Positions 18,300-26,484 of a stretch of DNA of 64,000 nucleotides are shown here, in pieces. The notes beneath the pieces were generated by a model. The model was not told the DNA's origin. It saw only the letters and a program-made list of their open reading frames with translations, and did no database searches. The translations under genes were made by a program, and so were the position numbers. The first letter of the stretch is position 1, and every line of letters starts with the position of its first letter. Source of the DNA: Blautia hansenii DSM 20583 (GTDB lineage: Bacteria > Bacillota > Clostridia > Lachnospirales > Lachnospiraceae); NCBI RefSeq assembly GCF_002222595.2, contig NZ_CP022413.2, positions 194,501-258,500 on the forward strand. The letters run 5' to 3'.

Positions 18300-18401
18300 A
18301 TGCTGCAAGGAAAGACAAGGCACTTGTGTAATGATTCGTCAAAAAAATCTTGCTTTTGCAGGGGTGCCAAAAGGGTTATTTATATGCAGTATATGCGTTA
18401 A
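18300..18401 (+). CDS. Small ORF, 33 residues, Cys-containing
   Basis: ATG 18300 follows AAAGGAGG at good spacing. The product begins MLQGKTRHLCNDSSKK and has three Cys and several basic residues. Its first residues resemble those of the 10031 gene product, which may be chance. It lies between the divergent promoter and the sigma-like gene. Translation is suggested only by the ribosome site. Confidence 0.4.
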   Translation: MLQGKTRHLCNDSSKKSCFCRGAKRVIYMQYMR

Positions 18402-18567
18402 TATATGAAGTCATCGTGCAGGATGATGCATGGGATAAGAAAGATGTCGAGCCAGAAGAAATGTGGTTCGGCGTTTTCTTTTACCAAAATAAAAATATCC
18501 TTCATAGATGCAGATCTCCACCTCTGAAGTTTGGAAACTTATTGATTTCAAATTTCGGAGGTAGAAA

Positions 18568-19014
18568 ATGAAAGAAGAACAAAAATATCACGGATCTAAG
18601 ACAAGAAATTATTTTACTGCGTACTTGTTGGCATCTATAAGAGGAAAAAGACTTCGGTATCTGGAAAAGCAGCAGAAAATATTATTTGCAGAGGAAAATC
18701 TGGAAGATAAAGAATTTACAGATACGGATATTTCGCCAGAGGAAAGGCTGGAATTGGAGCAGAAAGAGCGACTGCTCATGGAAGAAGCACAGGGGATTTA
18801 TCCAGAATGGAATGGGATGACGGACATAAACCTTATGGAAGCCATGTTTTCTTTGCATGAGGAAGAACGAAAGCTTATCTATCAGCATGTATTTGAGGAA
18901 CGTACATTTAAAGAAATGAGCATCTTGAATCAGATGCCGGAAGAACGGTGTAAAGGTGCATATTATTGGGCTATCCGGAAAATACGCAAGAGAATGGGAG
19001 GAAAGAAATCATGA
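18568..19014 (+). CDS. Sigma-70 region-4-like regulator (Tn916 orf7-type)
   Basis: 148 residues, ATG 18568 behind TTCGGAGGT. The N-terminus is rich in charged helices. The C-terminal part (EEERKLIYQHVFEERTFKEM, then CKGAYYWAIRKIRKRM) is a region-4 type helix-turn-helix. Small sigma-like factors of this kind control Tn916-type elements. It overlaps the next gene by ATGA. Confidence 0.75.
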   Translation: MKEEQKYHGSKTRNYFTAYLLASIRGKRLRYLEKQQKILFAEENLEDKEFTDTDISPEERLELEQKERLLMEEAQGIYPEWNGMTDINLMEAMFSLHEEERKLIYQHVFEERTFKEMSILNQMPEERCKGAYYWAIRKIRKRMGGKKS

Positions 19015-19199
19015 ATTTTAAAGAATTGTTATACCGGGCAAGGCAAGGGAATCAAGAGGCCATACTGGAAATATTTGAAATGTACCGGCCACTTTTAATT
19101 AAAAATGCTTTGGTAGAAGGGATTTTTGATGAAGATCTGTATCAGGAATTAACAGCAGAATTGCTGAAGTGCATACGGTATTTTAGAGATGTAGAATAG
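19011..19199 (+). CDS. Small helix-turn-helix protein (Tn916 orf8-type)
   Basis: 62 residues, ATG 19011 in an ATGA overlap with the sigma-like gene. LLYRARQGNQEAILEIFEMY followed by DEDLYQELTAELLKCI is the pattern of the short HTH_16-like sigma-region-2 proteins found in conjugative transposons. Together with the upstream gene it forms a split sigma-like pair. Function inferred from this pairing. Confidence 0.75.
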   Translation: MNFKELLYRARQGNQEAILEIFEMYRPLLIKNALVEGIFDEDLYQELTAELLKCIRYFRDVE

Positions 19200-19214
19200 T
19201 ATTATAGTAGTATA

Positions 19215-19250
19215 GGAAGAGGCGTGACTGGTAAGGTACGCCTCTTCCGT
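19215..19250 (+). terminator. Hairpin terminator
   Basis: GGAAGAGGCGT (19215-19225) and ACGCCTCTTCC (19238-19248) pair perfectly. The T-run is weak. It separates the element regulators from the peptide cluster. Confidence 0.7.
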
Positions 19251-19385
19251 ATATCATAGAGAGCTGAACGATAATAAAAGAATGTTGTGATTACCAAGTA
19301 GGCAATAAAAAAGGCAATCTATACAAGAAAACTAGACTAGTATCAATGAGGACATTTATTATAAAAAGATAAGGAGGATGTATTC

Positions 19386-19568
19386 ATGGGAAGGGAACAG
19401 AATAAAAAGGGTTTAGATGAAATAAACAGAAATCATGATGAGAAACAAAATATAACGGAGAAAGAATGGGCATTATTAGAAAAATATAGAAATCTTTGTG
19501 AGGAAAATAAATTAACAATAGATATTTTGATTCAACGATTATTGACACATCAGAAAGGCAGGGAATAG
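19386..19568 (+). CDS. Small charged protein at head of peptide cluster
   Basis: 60 residues, ATG 19386 behind AAGGAGGATG. Highly charged and helical (NITEKEWALLEKYRNLCEEN), no signal peptide. One base separates its stop from the start of the LytTR regulator, so they are translationally coupled. It may be a small regulator partner; no family recognised. Confidence 0.6.
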   Translation: MGREQNKKGLDEINRNHDEKQNITEKEWALLEKYRNLCEENKLTIDILIQRLLTHQKGRE

Positions 19569-19569
19569 G

Positions 19570-20298
19570 TTGATTAAAGTAGGATTGTGTGATGACATTA
19601 CAGACTATAACAAAAAAATGGAGAACTATATAATACGTTATGGTAATGAAAACCATATAAAGGTTAAAATTACTGCATACGGAAGTGGTTCACAATTGTT
19701 ATTAAACTTTCAAAAGAGAAAGTTTGACATAATTTTTTTGGATGTTTCTATGCCGGAATTAGATGGGTTTGAAACAGCAGAACGAATTAGAAGTATAGAT
19801 GAAAATGTTGTAATAGTATTTTGTACATCCTTTTACACAATATCAAATGCAGGGAAAGGTTTTGAAGTGGATGCAGAGGATTTCTTATCAAAGCCATTAT
19901 TATATAAAAAGGTAGAACACCTTTTAAATAAAGTATATAAAAAGAAATTGTTGTGTGCAGAGGAAAAATTATTTTTGAAGTGCCAAGATGGATTGATTAC
20001 GCTACAGCTTTCAGATATAATCTACATACAGGTAAGGAACAAACTATTGATTCTGCATACGAATAAGGGAGAAATACAAAGTAGCCAAAGGATGAGGGAA
20101 CTGGAGGAAAGATTAAGCCGAAAATTATTCTTCAGATGTCATAACAGCTACATAGTAAATTTTGATTATGTAGAAGGTTTAAAGAATGATAGTGTACTCG
20201 TTAAGGATAAGAATCAACAGTTAAAAGAGATTCCGGTGAGTCAATATAAAAAAGAAGAATTTATGAAAGAATTAGCTATTTATGTAGGAAATAGATAG
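19570..20298 (+). CDS. LytTR-family response regulator 1 (AgrA/VirR-like)
   Basis: 242 residues from TTG 19570. Receiver domain at 1-120 with VGLCDDITDY (acidic pocket), FLDVSMPELDGFE (phospho-Asp) and FLSKPL (Lys). The C-terminal LytTR DNA-binding domain (about 135-240) has IIYIQVRNKLLILHT and FFRCHNSYIVNFDYVEGL. Such regulators control peptide quorum sensing and bacteriocin or toxin genes. No kinase is directly adjacent; the AgrC-like kinase at 22850 lies behind a second LytTR gene. Confidence 0.9.
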   Translation: MIKVGLCDDITDYNKKMENYIIRYGNENHIKVKITAYGSGSQLLLNFQKRKFDIIFLDVSMPELDGFETAERIRSIDENVVIVFCTSFYTISNAGKGFEVDAEDFLSKPLLYKKVEHLLNKVYKKKLLCAEEKLFLKCQDGLITLQLSDIIYIQVRNKLLILHTNKGEIQSSQRMRELEERLSRKLFFRCHNSYIVNFDYVEGLKNDSVLVKDKNQQLKEIPVSQYKKEEFMKELAIYVGNR

Positions 20299-20323
20299 AT
20301 TGAATATTTTATGCAAAAAAAAA

Positions 20324-20372
20324 GTCGATTTAGACATGGAATGTTGATATATAGGAAAAAGCAGAGTATAGT
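20324..20372 (+). promoter_or_regulatory. Promoter of precursor A with possible LytTR site
   Basis: TTGATA (20344-20349), 17-base spacer, TATAGT (20367-20372). Just upstream, TTTAGACATGGAATGTT overlaps the -35 box. A similar string, TTTAGTCAAATATTGTT, precedes the phospholipase gene, and TAGACAT also precedes precursor B. Confidence 0.55.
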
Positions 20373-20410
20373 TTGGACATACTTACTGATATTGAAAGGA
20401 GAGAAAGGAT

Positions 20411-20566
20411 ATGCAGGAAATTAAAACAACAGAGGAATATCAAAAAGAAGTGGAGATAACAGAAGAAGAAATAGAAAGTTATTCCGGCTGTTCAGAAAGA
20501 ACACAGAGATGTTTAACTGATTGTCCCTGGCCGTTCCCAGGATCTTATATTAATGCAGCAAGCTAA
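20411..20566 (+). CDS. RiPP precursor peptide A (three-Cys, radical SAM substrate candidate)
   Basis: 51 residues, ATG 20411 behind AAAGGAGAGAAAGG. The N-terminal leader is acidic (KTTEEYQKEVEITEEE). The core-like part carries Cys27, Cys34 and Cys38 and ends in Gly/Pro/aromatic-rich sequence (CPWPFPGSYINAAS). The motif TEEE-[IV]-x2-YS-x-C, Gln, CL-x-DC is shared with the peptide at 31635, with identical C-x6-C-x3-C spacing. It has its own promoter and is followed by a strong terminator and then a radical SAM gene, the usual RiPP layout that over-expresses the precursor. Thioether or other Cys crosslinks are expected but not shown. Confidence 0.85.
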   Translation: MQEIKTTEEYQKEVEITEEEIESYSGCSERTQRCLTDCPWPFPGSYINAAS

Positions 20567-20573
20567 ATTAGAG

Positions 20574-20620
20574 AACCGCATACCTATCTGAAAAATGGAT
20601 AGGCTGTGCGGTTACTTTTT
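20574..20620 (+). terminator. Terminator between precursor A and its maturase gene
   Basis: AACCGCA (20574-20580) pairs with TGCGGTT (20607-20613), with an inner CCTATC/GGATAGG stem, then a T-run. Partial read-through would give less maturase than precursor. Confidence 0.88.
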
Positions 20621-20632
20621 TGGAGGAAAGAG

Positions 20633-21691
20633 ATGTATACGATTACTTTAGAGGTAAATCAAATTTGTAATTTACGATGCGACTATTGCTATCTTGGAGA
20701 GAAAACAAATCAGATAATGCCCGAAGAAATTGCCTGTAAAGGGCTAGAAATAGCTTTTCTAAATGTAGAAAAGCATAAGGATAAAAGATTGTGGGTTGAT
20801 TTTGTAGGAGGAGAAGCGTTAATTAGTTTTGCACTTTTACAGAAATTGGTCGAATATATTGAAGAGGAGGCTGCGAAACGAACAATTGCGGTTTCTTATT
20901 CTATTACCACGAATGGTACAATTATGAATAATGAAGTTTTGGAATGGTTAGTAAATAATAGAGTTCATTTAAAATTGAGCATAGATGGAACAATGGAAAC
21001 TCATGACAGAAATCGCAAAACAAAACATGGTATAGGAAGTTATAGGAATATAATGCAGAACATAAGTTACTTTAGAGAGTACGAAGAGAGAACAAAACAA
21101 TATATTCAGGTCGCTCATGTAGTTACTCAGAATAATTACTGGGAAGCTTTTAAGTCTGTTAAACATCTAGTAGAAGATTTACATTTTAGTATCGTAGATT
21201 CTTCTATAGATGTTACACATAGGTGGACTGTTGAGCAATTAGATAAATTGGGGCAGGAATGGGAAAATATTTTATGTTATTATATAAAGAAAAAAGAGAA
21301 CGGACAAGCATTTTTGTGGGCACCAATATTGGATTTAAAAAAATATGGAGAAGAATACGTGAATTCCGGATTCTGTGGAGTGGGGTTAATCCAAATATAT
21401 GTGAAAACAGATGGTGGGATTTATGGATGTGCAGCTAATTTAGAGTCTAGTGGGTGTTTAGGAGATGTGGAGAAAGGTTTCTCCGTAAGAAAAATAAAAG
21501 AATATCGGGAATTAGCAAACCAAAGTAATGCTTGTTTAAAGTGTAATATACATGCCAAATGTCAGAGCTGTAAATGTATTATGAACAATCTATCATACAG
21601 TAATCAGATAAATGGATATAATCCAGATATGTGCTATTTTGAAAAGAAAAAAATAACTTTATGGAATAAGTATGATAAAAAAATAGGATAA
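20633..21691 (+). CDS. Radical SAM/SPASM peptide maturase A
   Basis: 352 residues from ATG 20633 behind GGAGGAAAG. The radical SAM cluster motif is C12-x3-C16-x2-C19 (CNLRCDYC), followed by FVGGEAL (GGE motif) and SIDGTMETHDRNR. The C-terminal SPASM region holds CGVGLI, GGIYGCAAN and the Cys-dense CLKCNIHAKCQSCKC for auxiliary Fe-S clusters. It is a close paralog along its length of the enzyme at 29166. It probably installs thioether or C-C links in precursor A, encoded 67 bases upstream. Reaction type is inference. Confidence 0.92.
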   Translation: MYTITLEVNQICNLRCDYCYLGEKTNQIMPEEIACKGLEIAFLNVEKHKDKRLWVDFVGGEALISFALLQKLVEYIEEEAAKRTIAVSYSITTNGTIMNNEVLEWLVNNRVHLKLSIDGTMETHDRNRKTKHGIGSYRNIMQNISYFREYEERTKQYIQVAHVVTQNNYWEAFKSVKHLVEDLHFSIVDSSIDVTHRWTVEQLDKLGQEWENILCYYIKKKENGQAFLWAPILDLKKYGEEYVNSGFCGVGLIQIYVKTDGGIYGCAANLESSGCLGDVEKGFSVRKIKEYRELANQSNACLKCNIHAKCQSCKCIMNNLSYSNQINGYNPDMCYFEKKKITLWNKYDKKIG

Positions 21692-21797
21692 AATAAACTT
21701 GATAAATTAGTAAAAATGCGTTATTTTTATTATGAGACATCATAAATACTTGATATGTTGGTATTTGATTAAAATGATAGTAAAAGTGGTGATGAAA

Positions 21798-22160
21798 ATG
21801 AACATAATTAGGAAGAAACGTAAGGAATTAGGAATTTCTCAAAGCGAATTAAGCGAAAAATTGGGAACCAGTCAGCAAACAATCAGTAGGATTGAGAAGG
21901 CGGGGATTGAAAACATACCTTGTAATCTTTTGATAAAATTGGCAGATATATTCCATGTTCCTATTGACATTCTTATTTATGAAGAACAGAATAATTTGTT
22001 TAGTTCACAGGGAGAAGAATTGTGGGAAATATATAAGCAACTCGATGAGGCAAATAAGACCACTTTGCTAACGCTTGGCAGAAGATTAAGTGAAGCACAA
22101 GTAGAAAATATGTTTAAAAGACAAATGGGTGATGAAAGTGATAAAAATAGCGATATGTGA
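21798..22160 (+). CDS. XRE-family transcriptional regulator
   Basis: About 120 residues; ATG 21798 (or 21792). The HTH is RKKRKELGISQSELSEKLGTSQQTISRIE, at the extreme N-terminus. The C-terminal half (QGEELWEIYKQLDEANKTTLLTLGRRLSE) is helical and resembles the tails of XRE regulators in peptide-sensing loci. It overlaps the next regulator gene by about 30 bases. It probably controls cluster genes. Confidence 0.85.
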   Translation: MNIIRKKRKELGISQSELSEKLGTSQQTISRIEKAGIENIPCNLLIKLADIFHVPIDILIYEEQNNLFSSQGEELWEIYKQLDEANKTTLLTLGRRLSEAQVENMFKRQMGDESDKNSDM

Positions 22161-22848
22161 TGACGAAAAATGTTTTATAGATACAATAGAAAAAATGTTA
22201 AAAGTTTATGAAAAGAAAAATGAGCAGGATTTTATAATAAAAAAATATACTAAGCCATTGCAGTTAATGGAATCTTTAAAAGAAGAATTCCAGATTTTCT
22301 TTTTAGATATAGAAATGCCAGCTATGGATGGTATGGAATTAGTGGATATTATAAGAAAGCATGATGAAAAGTCAATTGTTCTTTTTGTGTCTTCGCATAA
22401 TGAATTCCTGGGAGCTGGTTATAAGTATGACGTGCAAAATTTTATTACGAAGCCGATTACACAAGTCCAAATAAATTGTGAAATGAACCGGGCACTACGA
22501 AAACTGAATACATATGAACAGAGATATATTGCAGTAAAAAATGAAAAAGGTTATTTTAAACTATTTCTTTCAGATATCGAATATATTGAAACAATAAATC
22601 GGAAAGTACTGTTTCATTTAAGAAGTGGAAAGAAAGAAGCAGGATATTTTAAGATGAAAGATTTGGAAGAACGATTAGAACAGTTCTTCTTTGTTCGTTG
22701 CCATAACGGAATTATTGTCAATGTAGATTGCATAGAATCATTACATGATCTCACTGTAACACTTTATTCTGGAAACAAAATATATATTACACGTTCCAGA
22801 AAACAGAACCTTATGAAGAAAATGGCGGAACGGGGAGGAGCTGTTTAA
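22132..22848 (+). CDS. LytTR-family response regulator 2
   Basis: 238 residues from ATG 22132 (GTG at 22129 or 22138 are alternatives, ribosome site weak, overlap with XRE gene). Receiver: KIAICDDEKCF, FFLDIEMPAMDGMEL (phospho-Asp), FITKPI. LytTR domain: IEYIETINRKVLFHLR, FFVRCHNGIIVNVDCIESL. Its partner is the kinase gene that starts two bases after its stop. Together they form an Agr-type two-component system. Confidence 0.92.
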   Translation: MKVIKIAICDDEKCFIDTIEKMLKVYEKKNEQDFIIKKYTKPLQLMESLKEEFQIFFLDIEMPAMDGMELVDIIRKHDEKSIVLFVSSHNEFLGAGYKYDVQNFITKPITQVQINCEMNRALRKLNTYEQRYIAVKNEKGYFKLFLSDIEYIETINRKVLFHLRSGKKEAGYFKMKDLEERLEQFFFVRCHNGIIVNVDCIESLHDLTVTLYSGNKIYITRSRKQNLMKKMAERGGAV

Positions 22849-22849
22849 G

Positions 22850-24190
22850 GTGCACGGACAAGTTATATTAAAAAACATATTTTCTGTACTCAATATTTTA
22901 TTAATATTATATCTCATGCTCGGTGAAAGAAAAAGTAGAAGGTATAATGCTGTAAGGAGTAAGTATTCGTTAATTTTTTGCGTTGTGAGTTTAGTGCTTT
23001 TTAGAATGATGGCGAATGGAGCAGAACTACATATTGTATATAATTATGTAAGCATTATCATTATAGTTATGATTATAGGACATTTTCTATTCCAGTATAG
23101 TATAAAATATTGTTTATTACTTGGGAGCGTTTTCTTATCAGTTATACTTTTAGGTCAACTGATTAGTTGCATTTTTTTCTATAGATATAGCAGTGATGGA
23201 ATATTAGCAGATCTGTCTGAAAAATATCAAATCCATATGATTTTGATTGCTGAAATAGTAATTATTATTGGAAATTTAGTAATAAAAAAGATTGTAAATA
23301 AAATCCCATTATTACTTTCTGGACTGAACGTTGTTACAATTATTATTCCGTTGTTTATCAATATAGTAGTAATGGCAATATGTGCGGATCAGTTATATAA
23401 CGACAAAAGGATGATTGTTGACAATGTATGGTCAATAATAACTATTATAGCTGTGTGTATTGTGGTGTTTATGGGGACTGTTTGTAATATTGTTGTTCTT
23501 GAAAATTATTTGAATGTTAAAAAGATTGAGAATGAAAAGAACTTGCAGATTAGCGAGATGAGCTTACAATACGATTATTATATGAAACAATCCAATGATA
23601 TGGAAAACATTAGAAAGATTTCTCATGATATTAAAAATCATTTGGAGGCATTAAGAGGGAATGTGGATTATCAACAGAAGCAAGAATACATAGATGGAAT
23701 TGAAAGTAAGTTGGACATTTATCAAAGCTATTATAAAACAGGTAATGCATTTCTTGATAACCTATTACATGCAAAAAGACTGGAAGCTCTTGAAAAAAAG
23801 ATTGAGTTTAAAGTATTTGCAGACTTTACACCATTTAAGCGAGTTAAAAATGAAGATCTATGTGTGATTGTCTCAAATACAATCGACAATGCACTACGAG
23901 AATGCCAACTCATGAAAGCGGATAATCCGAAAATAGAATGTTTAGTACAGCTAAAGGCTAGAAAAATAAAAGGATTTCTATCTATTATATGTGAAAACAG
24001 TTTGAGAGAAAGCCAGGCAGAAGCTTTACGTGGAAATTTGGTAATGGAAACATCAAAGGAAGATAAAAAAAATCATGGATTTGGAGTGAAGAATATTAAG
24101 CGTGTTGTGAGAGAATATGGGGGAGAGGTATCATTTAATGTGGTGGATGATATGTTTTCAGTATCGATTCTTATTCCTATCGAAGTATAG
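22850..24190 (+). CDS. AgrC-like sensor histidine kinase (GHKL type)
   Basis: 446 residues from GTG 22850 behind GGGGAGGAG. About six or seven membrane helices (1-225) are followed by a dimerisation helix with the His box RKISHDIKNHLEAL, and a GHKL ATPase domain with NTIDNALREC (N box) and HGFGVKNIKRV (G box). This architecture senses a secreted peptide. No agrB or agrD lies nearby, so the matured cluster peptide may be its signal; that is inference. Confidence 0.92.
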   Translation: MHGQVILKNIFSVLNILLILYLMLGERKSRRYNAVRSKYSLIFCVVSLVLFRMMANGAELHIVYNYVSIIIIVMIIGHFLFQYSIKYCLLLGSVFLSVILLGQLISCIFFYRYSSDGILADLSEKYQIHMILIAEIVIIIGNLVIKKIVNKIPLLLSGLNVVTIIIPLFINIVVMAICADQLYNDKRMIVDNVWSIITIIAVCIVVFMGTVCNIVVLENYLNVKKIENEKNLQISEMSLQYDYYMKQSNDMENIRKISHDIKNHLEALRGNVDYQQKQEYIDGIESKLDIYQSYYKTGNAFLDNLLHAKRLEALEKKIEFKVFADFTPFKRVKNEDLCVIVSNTIDNALRECQLMKADNPKIECLVQLKARKIKGFLSIICENSLRESQAEALRGNLVMETSKEDKKNHGFGVKNIKRVVREYGGEVSFNVVDDMFSVSILIPIEV

Positions 24191-24196
24191 AATAAT

Positions 24197-24230
24197 AAGT
24201 GGTATTTACGAAAGTAAGTATCACTTTTTT
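24197..24230 (+). terminator. Terminator after the sensor kinase
   Basis: AAGTGGTATTTAC (24197-24209) pairs with GTAAGTATCACTT (24214-24226), GAAA loop, then T-run. Confidence 0.85.
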
Positions 24231-24328
24231 ATATCCAAATACGGTAAAAAAAACGCAATTTAGTCAAATATTGTTTTCTTTTTTACATTAAGATGTAAGA
24301 TAAAGAAAAAAGAAGAGGAGGCATGGGT

Positions 24329-25174
24329 ATGCGAAAAAAAATGAAACTATTTATTGCCATGGTATCAGTGGGGGCTTTATTGGGAACGATGCCAGTTATG
24401 GCAGCGGAACAGCCAGAACTTCCAACAAAAGTGCAGGATATTGCGAATGGTTCTGATGAACTTTACGGGGAAGGAGTTCCGATTGAGCATGGTACAAATC
24501 CAGATGAAAGATTTTCGTCTGGTGGTGTAGATCATACACATCAGTATATTGTTGCAAACACACTTAAAATTCTGAGCAATGATAAGGGAAATAGTGCATT
24601 CAATGGTGAGCTTAACTCATCTATTCTTATGGAGGCAACCGACTGGCCGGATAAACTTGGAAATGAAACAGATGCAGGAACTTTTGCAGGACACTTTTAT
24701 GATCCTGATACTGGAAAAAACTGGCTTGGTCAAAAATCTCCGACAGCTAGGACAAGAGCAGAGTCATATTTTCAGGCAGCAGTCAATGCGTATCGTGCAG
24801 GGGATGTACAATTGGCTATGTCAAACTTAGGAAAAGGCACCCATTATGTATCGGACTTAAACGAACCGCATCATGCATCGAACTTGACAGCAGTAAACAG
24901 CAATCATTCCGCTTTTGAAAAATATGTTGATAAAAACCGTAAATCTTACACAATAGCAGGAAATTCGTTTGGTTCCTCCGTATATACAACTGCATTAAAT
25001 ACATCAACAGGAGATTTGATGTATTCAGCAGCAAAATATGCGAAAGGGCTTGCGGCGGAGGCTCAAAAGGAAAGTTCCTATGATAGTGCAGGTAGAAAAT
25101 CTGTACAGCATGCTATACAGACAGTAACACAATATATGTATAAATTTGGTAAGGAAGTTGGAATTTATAAATAA
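24329..25174 (+). CDS. Secreted zinc-dependent phospholipase C family protein
   Basis: 281 residues from ATG 24329, seven bases after GAGGAGG. Signal peptide at about 1-25 (LFIAMVSVGALLGTMPVMA, Ala-type cleavage). The zinc ligand pattern of Bacillus/Clostridium PLC is present in order: HTHQYI, DWPD, TFAGHFYDP, GKGTHYVSDLNEPHHA, NHSAFEKYVD. The N-terminal Trp ligand that is residue 1 of mature Bacillus PLC has no obvious counterpart; about 40 residues separate the signal peptide from the first His. It has its own terminator and an upstream motif shared with precursor A. It may be a regulated exoenzyme; lipid activity is untested. Confidence 0.85.
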   Translation: MRKKMKLFIAMVSVGALLGTMPVMAAEQPELPTKVQDIANGSDELYGEGVPIEHGTNPDERFSSGGVDHTHQYIVANTLKILSNDKGNSAFNGELNSSILMEATDWPDKLGNETDAGTFAGHFYDPDTGKNWLGQKSPTARTRAESYFQAAVNAYRAGDVQLAMSNLGKGTHYVSDLNEPHHASNLTAVNSNHSAFEKYVDKNRKSYTIAGNSFGSSVYTTALNTSTGDLMYSAAKYAKGLAAEAQKESSYDSAGRKSVQHAIQTVTQYMYKFGKEVGIYK

Positions 25175-25178
25175 TGTT

Positions 25179-25224
25179 AAAAAGATCTTGGTATTGAGAA
25201 ATCAAATGCCAGGATCTTTTTAGA
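25179..25224 (+). terminator. Terminator after phospholipase gene
   Basis: AAAAAGATCTTGG (25179-25191) pairs with CCAGGATCTTTTT (25209-25221). Confidence 0.85.
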
Positions 25225-25320
25225 GTAAGCACTGAAATATATAAAATAAGCAAATTATATGGATAAATGCGAAAAGTTGGTTACAATTATTTTTAAAATA
25301 CAAGCAAAGGAGAAATATTA

Positions 25321-26484
25321 ATGTTTAGTTTTACGCTTTATATAACGACAGATTGTAACTTAAAATGCCAATATTGCTATGAGGACTATCATAACCACTA
25401 TCAGTTGAATGAAAAAACACTTGTGGATTCTTTGGAGTTTATTATGAATTATGGGGATAGAGGGAAAGTTTTGATTGATTTTTTAGGCGGTGAGCCTTTG
25501 CTGAAGAAAAACTTAATTTACCAAGCAGTATCCTATATCAAAAATAATTATCCGGAAAGGGAAGTAAAGTATTATATTACTACCAATTGTTCCCTAATGG
25601 ATGATCAGTTCATTGCATTTATGAAAGAATATCATTTTACAGTACGCCTCAGCTTTGATGGGAATAAAGAAACCCATGATTTAAACAGAATTGCAAAAGA
25701 TGGAGTTTCTTGCTATGGCAAAATTTTTGAGAATATCATGAAGGTAAAGGATAGTGGATTGAATTTTTCTGTAAGAATGACAGTCACAGAAAATACCATT
25801 CCGTTTATGTTCGAAAATATCCGTTACTTGCATGAGCATAATCTGGATAACATCTGTATGATTATGGATGTATATTTAAAAATATCTGATGAGCTGAAGG
25901 TAAAATTTGAAAAGCAGGTGGGACAAATTTTGCAGTACTATTTGAATGAGGCTGCAGCGGGCAGAGTTTTTACCATTGATCAATTTGATGGAAAAATGTT
26001 TAATATGCTGTGTGATTTTGGGAACTGCTTTGGCATGTGCGATGCTGGAATTGGAAACTTTAAGGTATTTCCGAATGGTCAGATATACCCATGCGGATTT
26101 CTTACAAGTAATGAAAAATATTGTATAGGAAATATCAAGGAAGGTATCGACATAAGAAGGGCAAAATTAATAGCAATATCTAATTTTGATAAAAACGATC
26201 CGAAATGTAAGGGATGCACAATCCGAGATTTTTGTCATGGTATGAAATGTGGGTATATGAATTTTGTCAATACAGGGAAGATTAATGTACCATCGGATGC
26301 AGAGTGCATCTTTGAACATATCTTTTATAAGGCAATGGTACAAATTCTTGAATATTATTTACAGCAGCCGATTGAAATAGTTAGAGAAAAATTAGGCATG
26401 TATATAGACTATATCCAGGAGGAAAATTTAAAATTCAGTGAGTTTGGTGAGAAGATTGCCCAGAGGTTAAGCAATGAAAAGTAA
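25321..26484 (+). CDS. Radical SAM/SPASM peptide maturase B
   Basis: 387 residues, ATG 25321 behind AAAGGAG. Cluster motif C12-x3-C16-x2-C19 (CNLKCQYC), FLGGEPLL, SFDGNKETHDLNR. The SPASM part shows CDAGIGNFKVFPNGQIYPCGF and CKGCTIRDFCHGMKCG, then a helical tail of ~80 residues. It shares the overall plan of maturases A and C but is more distant. It overlaps the ABC gene by 11 bases, so it is part of the operon running to 31.5 kb. Its substrate is unknown; no small ORF lies directly upstream. Confidence 0.9.
   Translation: MFSFTLYITTDCNLKCQYCYEDYHNHYQLNEKTLVDSLEFIMNYGDRGKVLIDFLGGEPLLKKNLIYQAVSYIKNNYPEREVKYYITTNCSLMDDQFIAFMKEYHFTVRLSFDGNKETHDLNRIAKDGVSCYGKIFENIMKVKDSGLNFSVRMTVTENTIPFMFENIRYLHEHNLDNICMIMDVYLKISDELKVKFEKQVGQILQYYLNEAAAGRVFTIDQFDGKMFNMLCDFGNCFGMCDAGIGNFKVFPNGQIYPCGFLTSNEKYCIGNIKEGIDIRRAKLIAISNFDKNDPKCKGCTIRDFCHGMKCGYMNFVNTGKINVPSDAECIFEHIFYKAMVQILEYYLQQPIEIVREKLGMYIDYIQEENLKFSEFGEKIAQRLSNEK

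Noticed and set aside
18350..18571. 73-codon plus-strand frame ahead of the sigma-like gene
   Set aside because: It needs a TTG start with no ribosome site and overlaps both the 18300 small ORF and the sigma-like gene's ribosome site.
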